Below, in pieces: positions 44,910 through 52,627 of a stretch of DNA of 59,921 nucleotides. Every line of letters begins with the position of its first letter. Within the stretch, counting starts at the first letter, position 1. Source of the DNA: Eubacterium sp. (GTDB taxonomy: Bacteria; Bacillota; Clostridia; Lachnospirales; Lachnospiraceae); contig JAFYHN010000057.1 of NCBI GenBank assembly GCA_017539165.1, forward strand, positions 1-59,921, in the 5' to 3' direction. A model generated the notes under the pieces. It worked only from the letters and a program-made list of their open reading frames with translations. It did no database searches and was not told the origin of the DNA. The position numbers and the translations under genes are program-made.

Positions 44910-45242
44910 CTTTTGGAGACGAAATGTTGCACAAAAGTCTCCGTCAAATTCAACAAAGAAAATTGAGAAACGGTCAGAAACGTTCAAAGTCACCCCTAAA
45001 AGATGAACGTTTGTGACTGTTTTTTGTCAATAAAACGTTGCTTTTTTTTTGAAGAGATAATCGGATTTTTGGACTGTCTTGTGGAATGAGGATAAGGCAT
45101 GCTCAAGATAAGCAAAAAATTGGTGTTGTCAAAACAAAAAAAGCAACAAAATACGCCGTCGTGATTACTTGCTTCCGGACTATTTTTTTGAAAATTCATA
45201 AATGATAAGCTTTGAACAGACTCACAGAAAGGAGAGAAAAAA
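44910..45242 (+). promoter_or_regulatory. Leader region of the Tad locus with possible switching hairpins
   Basis: GGAGAC (44915-44920) pairs with GTCTCC (44937-44942). Then AAACGTTCA (44978-44986) can pair with TGAACGTTT (45004-45012), while the interleaved AGTCAC (44988-44993) can pair with GTGACT (45013-45018), which is followed by TGTTTTTT. The two stems exclude each other, a terminator/antiterminator-like layout. A third AAACGTT with nine T follows at 45034-45050. No gene and no clear -35/-10 pair is seen. GAAAGGAG precedes the TadZ start. Confidence 0.4.
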
Positions 45243-46205
45243 ATGAAAACCTTCCGAGTAGGAATATGTAGTTCAGATCCAGACTACAGTGTCAGACTCA
45301 TGGACTTTATTAATTCAGATACATCGCTGGGAATTAATGCAGTTATGTTTTCAAGTATGAATGCCTTAAGGGAGTATCTGGAAGTAGAAGATATTGATCT
45401 GATACTTACTGATGATACTTCTGAATGCTCTTTATTGCAGAAAGGTTATAACTACTATGATACAAAGGTGGTTGAGCTTTCGGATTATCAGATGGTGAGA
45501 TCTCATAGCTCAGGCTTGGAGGAAGAAGCTTACATTTATAAGTATCAGCCAGTGAGTGTCATATGTAAGCTTATCAAGAAGGAGCTTCTAGCCGGCACAG
45601 ACAGCAGTCGAAGGGTTGTCGAGTGTTTAGGAGTATATTCACCATTGGGCAGATGCGGAAAGACACGGCTTGCAAAAACCCTGGCAGGATATGACGAGGT
45701 TAGAGGCGGTCTTTATGTAGGAATGGAGGATTTTAGTGAGCGCATGAACGGATTGCAGAGCAATATTCTCTATTTAATCAAGAGTAAATCGCCGGATATT
45801 GGGGAGGCAATAAATACCGAGATTATTACAGAATCAGGTATTGGAAATTTATATCTGTCGGGAACGTATGCAGATACGCGAGATGTTACAAGTGAAGATA
45901 TGAAGATGTTACTGCAAGAACTTCTCAAGACCGGCCGATTTACGAGTGTGGTATGTGACATTGGAGAGGCAGCATTTGAGAACCTATCTATCTTAGACGT
46001 TTTCAATCATATATATATGCCAGTATTGGATGATCAGATATCGAAGAATAAGTTGGAAATATTTATGAAATACATGAGAGATACGGGAAATGCTCATATT
46101 CTCAGAAAGATAAAAACAGTTCATGTGCCGGATGTGGAGGCAGGCAGTAATGAAATGATAAAGGCGGTGTGGAGACTTAAGAACGGAGATGATGAATGGA
46201 GCTGA
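45243..46205 (+). CDS. TadZ/CpaE-like pilus assembly ATPase
   Basis: A 320-aa protein. Residues 1-110 form a receiver-like domain without the usual phospho-site set (VGICSSDPDYSVRLMDFIN, DLILTDDTSE). Residues 125-310 are a MinD/CpaE-like P-loop domain: SPLGRCGKTRLAKTLAG (133 on), where the signature lysine of the deviant Walker motif is replaced (LGRCGKT). TadZ proteins set the polar location of Tad pili. It is the first gene of the pilus run, with its end overlapping tadA by 10 bases. Confidence 0.8.
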   Translation: MKTFRVGICSSDPDYSVRLMDFINSDTSLGINAVMFSSMNALREYLEVEDIDLILTDDTSECSLLQKGYNYYDTKVVELSDYQMVRSHSSGLEEEAYIYKYQPVSVICKLIKKELLAGTDSSRRVVECLGVYSPLGRCGKTRLAKTLAGYDEVRGGLYVGMEDFSERMNGLQSNILYLIKSKSPDIGEAINTEIITESGIGNLYLSGTYADTRDVTSEDMKMLLQELLKTGRFTSVVCDIGEAAFENLSILDVFNHIYMPVLDDQISKNKLEIFMKYMRDTGNAHILRKIKTVHVPDVEAGSNEMIKAVWRLKNGDDEWS

Positions 46206-47431
46206 ATATAAAGCAGAGAATTAAGGAAAATGTCCTGGCAGGGATGAACCTTAGTGGTGAGATAAATGATGAAGATGTCATGGCAGTAATAGATCGTTGT
46301 ATTCTCGCTGAATTCAGAGATTTATATATTCCCTTAAGAGAACGTATCAGTCTTAGGAATGAGATATTCAATTCAATAAGGAAGATGGATATTTTATCAG
46401 ATTTTCTGGAGGATGATGAGATAACAGAGATCATGATAAATGGACCGGAAAACATCTTCTATGAAAAAGCAGGACAGCTGTATAAATCTGAGAAAACATT
46501 TGAAAGTACAGAAAGGCTGATGACGGTCATTCAGCAGATTGTGGGAGAAGCGAACAGGATGGTAAATGAGTCCAATCCCATAGTCGATTCTATTCTAAAC
46601 GACGGTTCAAGAGTGAACATTGTTTTGAAAGGGGTATCCGTAGATGGTTCTGCGGTTACGATCCGTAAGTTTCCCAAAGAAACTATGAATATGGAAAGGT
46701 TGATAGCGCTTGATTCACTGGATGAGAAAGTAGCCGGATTTTTAGGAATGCTGGTAGCATCAGGTTACAACATTTTTATAAGTGGAGGTACCGGTGCGGG
46801 CAAAACAACATTTCTAAGTGCACTTACTCAGTACATCCCGGAGGGCGAGAGGGTTGTGACTATTGAGGACAGTGCAGAGCTCAAAGTGAACGGAGTTAAA
46901 AACCTGGTAAGACTTGAGGCAAGAAATGCCAATGTAGAAGGAAAAAACATGATAACCATAAGAGATCTCATAAAGTGCAGTCTGAGAATGAGACCATCCC
47001 GGATCATAGTCGGAGAGGTGAGAGATGCTGCGGCAATAGATATGCTGCAGGCTATGAATACAGGACACGACGGAAGTCTTTCAACCGGACATGCAAATTC
47101 GGGACACGAAATGCTTATGAGACTTGAAGCGATGGTTCTTATGGGAGCGGACCTTCCTTTAAAGGCGGTAAGACAGCAGATTGCGTCAGCTATCGATATT
47201 GTGGTTCATTTGGGAAGATTAAGGGACAGATCAAGGAGAGTTTTGGAGATCAGAGAGGTGATAGGAATGGAAAATGAAGAAATCGTAACAAGGGAGTTAT
47301 TTAGATTTGTAGAGACGGGATCAGATAAATCGCGTGTTTACGGCGAGCTACAGAAGATAAATGACCTGATGAATGTTGGGAAGCTTATGAGTGCGGGATA
47401 CTTTGAAGTATACAGGGAGAAATATGTTTAA
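46196..47431 (+). CDS. tadA: Tad pilus assembly ATPase TadA/CpaF
   Basis: Hexameric secretion ATPase that powers pilus assembly and perhaps retraction. The N-terminal helical domain includes EITEIMINGPENIFYEK, then come Walker A GGTGAGKTTF (G198 on), the Asp box VVTIEDSAEL, Walker B RIIVGEVRDAAAIDMLQAMNTGHDGSLSTGHANS and the His box within it. 411 aa, normal. It starts within the last codons of tadZ, with GGAGA upstream, so translation is coupled. Confidence 0.95.
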   Translation: MELNIKQRIKENVLAGMNLSGEINDEDVMAVIDRCILAEFRDLYIPLRERISLRNEIFNSIRKMDILSDFLEDDEITEIMINGPENIFYEKAGQLYKSEKTFESTERLMTVIQQIVGEANRMVNESNPIVDSILNDGSRVNIVLKGVSVDGSAVTIRKFPKETMNMERLIALDSLDEKVAGFLGMLVASGYNIFISGGTGAGKTTFLSALTQYIPEGERVVTIEDSAELKVNGVKNLVRLEARNANVEGKNMITIRDLIKCSLRMRPSRIIVGEVRDAAAIDMLQAMNTGHDGSLSTGHANSGHEMLMRLEAMVLMGADLPLKAVRQQIASAIDIVVHLGRLRDRSRRVLEIREVIGMENEEIVTRELFRFVETGSDKSRVYGELQKINDLMNVGKLMSAGYFEVYREKYV

Positions 47432-48146
47432 AAATGTAAGCAGGGAGAATCTGGTCGGAGTTATGTGGGCGTCGATCCTGATGATAGGAGTCGCATTTGT
47501 ATTTTACAATTCGGTGTTCGGTTTACTATCTGGAATTGGAGTAGGTATTTATGGATATAAAGCTGCCATGAAGAGAGCGGCAGTTCGAAAGGAAAGAAGG
47601 ATTCTTGATCAGTTTAAGAACATGATCATCGCTATGCAGAGTGCGTTGGAAGCAGGAAATTCAATGGAAAATGCACTTATGTCAGCGGGACGGGATCTGA
47701 AGAAAATGTACTCCGACGATTCTGAGATGTTGGTTCAGATAAGACTGGTTGAGAAAAAGCTAAGGCTGAACGTTCCTTTTGAAAAAGCATTAAATGATCT
47801 TGCAGACAATATCGAATACGAAGAAGTAAGAGATTTTGTAAATGTAATAACAATTATAAAGAGAACGGGCGGAAATGCAATAAAAGTAATCAGGGATACA
47901 GTGGATAAACTGGTTTCTGAGATTGAACTCAGACAGGAACTTGAAGTAATGGTAGCGGCTAAGAAACTGGAGCAGCAGGTAATGATATATATGCCGGCTT
48001 TTATCATTTTGTTTCTTAGAACAACAAATAAAGGATTTCTGGATCCTCTTTATAACAGCATAACAGGTGCCATGATCATGACAGTTGTGTTAGTGGCAAA
48101 TGTAGCGGCAGACATGCTGGGCAAGAGGATTGTGAATATACAGTAG
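47424..48146 (+). CDS. tadB: TadB-type inner-membrane platform protein
   Basis: A 240-aa T2SSF-domain protein. An N-terminal hydrophobic pair (about 10-40) precedes the helical cytoplasmic domain (FKNMIIAMQSALEAGNSMENALMSAGRDL, a family mark) and further membrane helices near the end (MIYMPAFIILFL, MIMTVVLVANVAADML). The start at 47424 follows AGGGAGA and overlaps tadA by 8 bases; the ORF start at 47391 lies deeper in tadA without a site. TadC follows 15 bases later. Confidence 0.88.
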   Translation: MFKNVSRENLVGVMWASILMIGVAFVFYNSVFGLLSGIGVGIYGYKAAMKRAAVRKERRILDQFKNMIIAMQSALEAGNSMENALMSAGRDLKKMYSDDSEMLVQIRLVEKKLRLNVPFEKALNDLADNIEYEEVRDFVNVITIIKRTGGNAIKVIRDTVDKLVSEIELRQELEVMVAAKKLEQQVMIYMPAFIILFLRTTNKGFLDPLYNSITGAMIMTVVLVANVAADMLGKRIVNIQ

Positions 48147-48161
48147 AAGATGGAGGAAAGG

Positions 48162-49562
48162 ATGGCAAGATATACGGCACTCACTATAGTACTGATCATA
48201 GCAGTACTCGCGCTGATCAGTCGAAAGAATTATAGCAAGTATAAGGATGGAAGAGGACCGTTTTGGAATACCGCCGGGATGGTTGCATCTTTTATCCCAG
48301 TGGAAAGGATGAGTCAGCTTAAGCAGATCATCCGAAAGACAAATGTATTAAACAGTTCATCTCTCGAGGAGCAGGCGGAGTCGGTAGCAATCAGTCTGGT
48401 CCGGAAGTTTCTAATAGGTACTTTTCTGGTAGCAATACTGGTATTCGGGCTTAGCTTTATACCTGAAAAAAGTGTAGACAGGAGTACATTTGAAAGACCG
48501 GAAGCAGGCACTTCTTCAAACTATGTGGATCTTGAATTGATAGATGAAAAATCTAAAGAGCGAGAGACATATCAGATGGAAGTTCACCCCAGAGAACTGA
48601 CGGACGAGGAATTCGAAGAAGCAGTAAAAAAAGCAAAAGAATACATCGATTCCCAAATGCTTTTGAAAAACATATCAAAGGAAAAGGTTACCGGAAACCT
48701 GTTCTTCCCCACCGGAGATGAAACGGGAGCACTAAGTATCAGCTGGGAAACCAGCAGTCCGGATATAATAAACAGTTCTGGAAATGTGATGCTTGATGCT
48801 TCCAGAGAACCGGTCGTTGTGGATATCTTTGCAACGATAAAAGACGAAAACCATAAGGATGTCTACGAGACTTCGGTAACTGTGGTGTCAGATGAGAATC
48901 TAAGTAATTCCGAGAAGGCAAAGGTCGCAATACTAGAAATTGAAGAGAGAAACAGGTCTGAATCGGAGCTTAGTATACCTGACGAAATAGACGGAGTGAA
49001 GGTTGGTAAAAAGATTAATACCAGGAGCGAGATACTTCTTCGGGTTTTGGTTATCGGCTGTTTTGTCATCGGACTTCTTTCACTGCTGAGTATAAGCAGA
49101 ATGAAAGAGGCTGGAGACAAAAGGGATGAGGAGATAAGCGATGCATATTATGGGTTTATCAACAGATTGACGATTTATATCGGAGCGGGACTGACCATCC
49201 AGGATGCTATGAGATCAGCTGCGAAAAATGAACGGTGTGAGAGTCTTGTAAAGGAGATTGAATTTTCATTAAACAAGATCTCATCCGGTGTATCGGAGCA
49301 GCGGGTTTTATCAGAACTAGGCAATAATCTGGGATCACAAGATTACATGAGACTGATGTCTCTCATTTCCCAAAACATTGCATATGGAAATTCCAATCTG
49401 CTCAAACTGTTGGATGATGAGGTAAAGTCGGGATATTTCTCAAAAAAAGAATATATGAGAAAGAAGGGTGAACAGGCTTCTGAGAAGTTGCTTCTGCCCA
49501 CATCCATTTTACTGGTACTCGTAATTATGATCGTGATGTATCCGGCGTTTGTATCAATCTAA
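48162..49562 (+). CDS. tadC: TadC-type platform protein with an Ig-like insert
   Basis: A 466-aa T2SSF protein, about 150 residues longer than ordinary TadC. After an N-terminal helix and a helix at about 78-95, residues about 100-285 form an added domain outside the membrane. Within it, VTGNLFFPTG...SISWETSSPDIINSSGNVM and the VVVDIFATIKDENHKDVYETSVTVVS strand pattern match the atrophied bacterial Ig (aBig) fold. The T2SSF helices (YYGFINRLTIYIGAGLTIQDAMRSAA) and a last helix follow. The ATG at 48162 has GGAGGAAAGG just before it; ATG 48150 lacks a site. Confidence 0.85.
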   Translation: MARYTALTIVLIIAVLALISRKNYSKYKDGRGPFWNTAGMVASFIPVERMSQLKQIIRKTNVLNSSSLEEQAESVAISLVRKFLIGTFLVAILVFGLSFIPEKSVDRSTFERPEAGTSSNYVDLELIDEKSKERETYQMEVHPRELTDEEFEEAVKKAKEYIDSQMLLKNISKEKVTGNLFFPTGDETGALSISWETSSPDIINSSGNVMLDASREPVVVDIFATIKDENHKDVYETSVTVVSDENLSNSEKAKVAILEIEERNRSESELSIPDEIDGVKVGKKINTRSEILLRVLVIGCFVIGLLSLLSISRMKEAGDKRDEEISDAYYGFINRLTIYIGAGLTIQDAMRSAAKNERCESLVKEIEFSLNKISSGVSEQRVLSELGNNLGSQDYMRLMSLISQNIAYGNSNLLKLLDDEVKSGYFSKKEYMRKKGEQASEKLLLPTSILLVLVIMIVMYPAFVSI

Positions 49563-49585
49563 AAAGTATGTAAGGAGGAGAACTC

Positions 49586-49783
49586 ATGGATGAATTATTA
49601 TTCAACATCCAAAACAAAGTAAGACAGGCGACAATGGAGAATAAAGGGGTTGCAACGATTGAGATCATACTGATCCTGGTTGTTCTTATTGGGCTTGTAG
49701 TAGTTTTTAAAGGTCAGGCTGCTGCGTTACTGACCAAAATATGGAAAGCGGTTACTGAAGGGGCGAATTCTGTAACCGGATAG
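49586..49783 (+). CDS. Flp-type (type IVb) pilin
   Basis: A 65-aa major pilin candidate. The prepilin cleavage motif is KG/VATIE: cleavage after G21 leaves V at +1 and E26 at +5, followed by the hydrophobic stem IILILVVLIGLVVVF. The leader is unusually long and hydrophilic (21 residues). The short C-terminus (KIWKAVTEGANSVTG) is typical of Flp. TAAGGAGGAG precedes the ATG, the strongest ribosome site in the locus, fitting the need for many copies. Confidence 0.88.
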   Translation: MDELLFNIQNKVRQATMENKGVATIEIILILVVLIGLVVVFKGQAAALLTKIWKAVTEGANSVTG

Positions 49784-49825
49784 TAAGAATATAATAAGAG
49801 TTTCAAGATAGCGGAGGATAATGTA

Positions 49826-51271
49826 ATGAACAATAAAGGATATGTAACGATCTTCATATCAATGGTGCTGGTAGTAATGCTGGTCGTTGCATTAGCTGTA
49901 ATCAGGATAAACAGGCAGAGTTATGCACGGACAAAAGCCTCAACATCTCTGAGCAGTGCTATGTCCGGTGAACTGGCAAATTATAACAGATATATATTCG
50001 ATCGTTACCATATCCTTTTATTGGATAAAAATGCAAATGGAGCCGGAGAAGGTTCTCTGGAACAGGCGGTTGAGAATTCGCTAAGTTTTGATCTGGGAGA
50101 AGAATTCAGTGTGAACAGTGTTGAACTTGCAGGAATAACTGGGATAGTTGATGATGACTGTTCGGAATTTAAGAGGCAGATAAAGCAAAACTTCAAATAT
50201 GAGGTGGCTGAATACACGATCGAGAAAATAATGAATAAAACAAATGGTGAGGATGATCCTGTGGATCAGGAGACCATTCAGGATATAGATAATCAGATAA
50301 GTAATGAACAGGCTGGCATTTCGGAAAATGATGACGGTTCTCAGAGTTCAGATGAAGAAAATGATGATGAAAAGAAGAAAAAGAAGGAAGAGGATCCAAG
50401 AAAAACTCTGAAAAAATTTACGGATGCAGGGATAGCTAATCTGTTGCTTCCTTCGGATGCGGATCTGAGTTCCAATATAGTATCTGAAAATGGACTACCA
50501 TCAGACCTTTCTTCTGGAAGTGTATTTACTCCAATAAGGACAGATTTCAAAGATATGGATACTATGGAGCTTGATTCTATAGGAGCGAATGGTTGGAGTT
50601 CATCACTTGTGACGGATGCTGAAGCAATCACATATGCTGGTCAGTATTTTAACTGTCTGACGGATAAGAGATACGATGATACATACTTAAATCTTGAGAT
50701 GGAATATATATTGGCTGGAGAAAAAGATGACAATGCAAACTATAAAAAGGTAGTTGATGAAATTCTCATGGTCAGATTTGGATTTAACACTGCTTATATT
50801 CTGACAGATGTAACTAAAATGGCACGCTGTGAGGCTCTAGCAGCCGCAATAAGTTCTGCGGCTCCGATAATGCAGCCGGTAGTCAAATTTCTGTTGGCTG
50901 GATGTTGGGCATATATAGAAAGTGTTGCAGATGTATACCGTCTGGTCAGAAATCATAAGGTGCCATATATAAAAACTTCAGAGACATGGTTAACAGATTT
51001 CAACAGTCTGTCAAATCTGGAAAGTCTTTCAAATGGAAGTGCTGATGAAGAAGAAGGACTGGGATATAAAGAGTATCTGATGATACTTATGGCACTGACA
51101 GGTAAAGAAAAGTACTACAGGATGTTGGATCTTATGCAGATGAATGCAAATCATAATAGTACGAGTTCATATCGTATCGGAATAAAAGATTGTATAACAG
51201 CTTTCGGAATAGATGCGGAGATAGTTTATGACGGAAGAACATTTGCATTACATGAAGAAGCAGGATACTAG
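49826..51271 (+). CDS. DUF5702-type pseudopilin-like protein
   Basis: A 481-aa protein with a prepilin-like start, MNNKG/YVTIF, a single helix (about 8-25, ISMVLVVMLVVALAVI) and a large outer domain. Unlike the other pilin-like genes it has Phe instead of Glu at +5. After the helix the conserved RQSYARTKASTSLSSAMSGELANYNRYIFDRYHILLLD matches DUF5702, a family found in clostridial Tad loci. An acidic/lysine tract (about 165-195) interrupts the domain. Possible minor pilin or assembly factor; role unproven. Confidence 0.78.
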   Translation: MNNKGYVTIFISMVLVVMLVVALAVIRINRQSYARTKASTSLSSAMSGELANYNRYIFDRYHILLLDKNANGAGEGSLEQAVENSLSFDLGEEFSVNSVELAGITGIVDDDCSEFKRQIKQNFKYEVAEYTIEKIMNKTNGEDDPVDQETIQDIDNQISNEQAGISENDDGSQSSDEENDDEKKKKKEEDPRKTLKKFTDAGIANLLLPSDADLSSNIVSENGLPSDLSSGSVFTPIRTDFKDMDTMELDSIGANGWSSSLVTDAEAITYAGQYFNCLTDKRYDDTYLNLEMEYILAGEKDDNANYKKVVDEILMVRFGFNTAYILTDVTKMARCEALAAAISSAAPIMQPVVKFLLAGCWAYIESVADVYRLVRNHKVPYIKTSETWLTDFNSLSNLESLSNGSADEEEGLGYKEYLMILMALTGKEKYYRMLDLMQMNANHNSTSSYRIGIKDCITAFGIDAEIVYDGRTFALHEEAGY

Positions 51272-51289
51272 TATCATTACACTCTTATG

Positions 51290-51401
51290 GCCGGCCGGAT
51301 AGGTGTCTTCATACATCCTTTTCTAATTATCACGAAAAAATTATCACAAAAAAAGCACAGCCTCTTTAAAACAGAATCATGAGGGCATCTATCTGACCGG
51401 C
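51290..51401 (+). promoter_or_regulatory. Intercistronic long stem within the Tad operon
   Basis: GCCGGCCGGATAGGTG (51290-51305) pairs with CATCTATCTGACCGGC (51386-51401) at 15 of 16 positions, two of them G-U. The 80-base loop holds poly-A runs and CCTC/GAGG. It lies in the only long gap between Tad genes and may set mRNA processing or relative expression. It is not followed by a T-run. Confidence 0.45.
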
Positions 51402-51455
51402 TATAACAATTATTTCATTAAAAACTGATTCATTAAGGTAATCGAAGGAGAGAAT

Positions 51456-52217
51456 ATGAATAACAAAGGATCCGTTTCAATAGAGGCATCTCTGGTATTG
51501 CCGCTTTTTCTGTTCGTGATGCTCTTCTTTGTATATATCGGAAATATATATACAGTTAAAGCAGCTGTATATGAAGGGTGTATCGAAACTACGGAATATA
51601 TGGCTGAGTATGCATATCTGGCAGATAATTTTGATACAGCGGAAATCATGGATATGGCGATGGCGCAGGTCCGTTTTTTGGAATATGTAGATTCAAAAGC
51701 CCTCCTGGATAAATATATCGTCGGGGGTAAAGCAGGAGTAAGTTTTATAGGTTCGAGCTTTCCTGATGATGATGGGTTTATAGAACTGAAGGCTACATAT
51801 TTTATTCGGATAAATGTCCCTTTCTTCAGAAGTTATTCAACCAAGTGTACTGAGGTCATAAAACAACGGGCATATCTGGGAAGAAGGGATGGGCAGTCTG
51901 GAGAAGATGATAGATCAGAAGATGACAGATATGTGTATGTTGCAGAAAACGGTGTGGTATATCACAACTCGCGTAACTGCACATATCTTATGCCGGACAT
52001 TCATTTGAGTACTGTTCAGTCTGCTTCGTCTTCCGGGTATAAAAGATGCAGATATTGCGGCCAGGCGGAAGGTGCCGGATCACAGGTATATATAACAACT
52101 TATGGTGATGCATATCATTACAGAAAGAACTGTTCACGACTGAAAAGAACAGTGGAAAGAAAAAAGAAAAGTGAGGTAAGTCTCCCGCCATGCTCTAAAT
52201 GTGCCGGCGGGAGTTGA
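51456..52217 (+). CDS. TadE-like pseudopilin with a duplicated Cys/His tail
   Basis: A 253-aa protein. The prepilin motif is MNNKG/SVSIEASLVLPLFLF with Glu at +5, followed by the TadE-type helix and an outer domain to about residue 145. The C-terminus holds two similar units, VYHNSRNCTYL...YKRCRYCG (about 168-200) and AYHYRKNCSRL...LPPCSKC (about 212-250). Each has a His-x4-5-Cys then CxxC, which suggests two small zinc sites or disulfide-linked modules. This tail is not a usual part of TadE. GAAGGAGAG precedes the ATG. Confidence 0.82.
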   Translation: MNNKGSVSIEASLVLPLFLFVMLFFVYIGNIYTVKAAVYEGCIETTEYMAEYAYLADNFDTAEIMDMAMAQVRFLEYVDSKALLDKYIVGGKAGVSFIGSSFPDDDGFIELKATYFIRINVPFFRSYSTKCTEVIKQRAYLGRRDGQSGEDDRSEDDRYVYVAENGVVYHNSRNCTYLMPDIHLSTVQSASSSGYKRCRYCGQAEGAGSQVYITTYGDAYHYRKNCSRLKRTVERKKKSEVSLPPCSKCAGGS

Positions 52218-52222
52218 AGTAT

Positions 52223-52627
52223 ATGAAGGATAAAAAACAGAAAAATACAAACAGAGGATACATGACCCTGGAGGCAAGTCTGATAGTGCCGATGGTATTA
52301 AGTGCAATCTTTATGACCTTGTTCTGTCTGATTTTTGTCTATGAAAGAGGAATTATTCTTTCTTCAGAAAATGAAGCCCTATATACCATACCGTTAAAGG
52401 ATATTCGTAATGATAGTGTTACGGCATATCTGTCAGGAAGGGACTATGAAGAAGGAATGGCTTATGGAAGCTGCAATGTAAACGTGGATTATACAGGGCA
52501 TAAAGCAGGCTGCGAAGGGATGATCCATCTATACAGTGATTCTGATATAAGCAGTAAAAGAGAGATAGATGTATGTGTAGATCGTTTAAGGAGGTGGCAG
52601 CTGTATGATGATATTGCAGAAAAATAG
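52223..52627 (+). CDS. Second TadE-like pseudopilin
   Basis: A 134-aa protein. After the basic leader MKDKKQKNTNRG comes YMTLEASLIVPMVLSAIFMTLFCLIFVY: cleavage after Gly puts Glu at +5. A short outer domain follows. The ATG at 52223 lies 6 bases after the stop of the previous gene, with GGGAG upstream; an in-frame ATG at 52199 would start inside that gene with no site. Its end overlaps the next gene by 23 bases. Confidence 0.82.
   Translation: MKDKKQKNTNRGYMTLEASLIVPMVLSAIFMTLFCLIFVYERGIILSSENEALYTIPLKDIRNDSVTAYLSGRDYEEGMAYGSCNVNVDYTGHKAGCEGMIHLYSDSDISSKREIDVCVDRLRRWQLYDDIAEK

Noticed and set aside
44978-45018. H-type pseudoknot formed by the interleaved stems before the Tad locus
   Set aside because: The loop that must cross the 9-bp stem would have zero bases, so both stems cannot form together; alternative hairpins are more likely.
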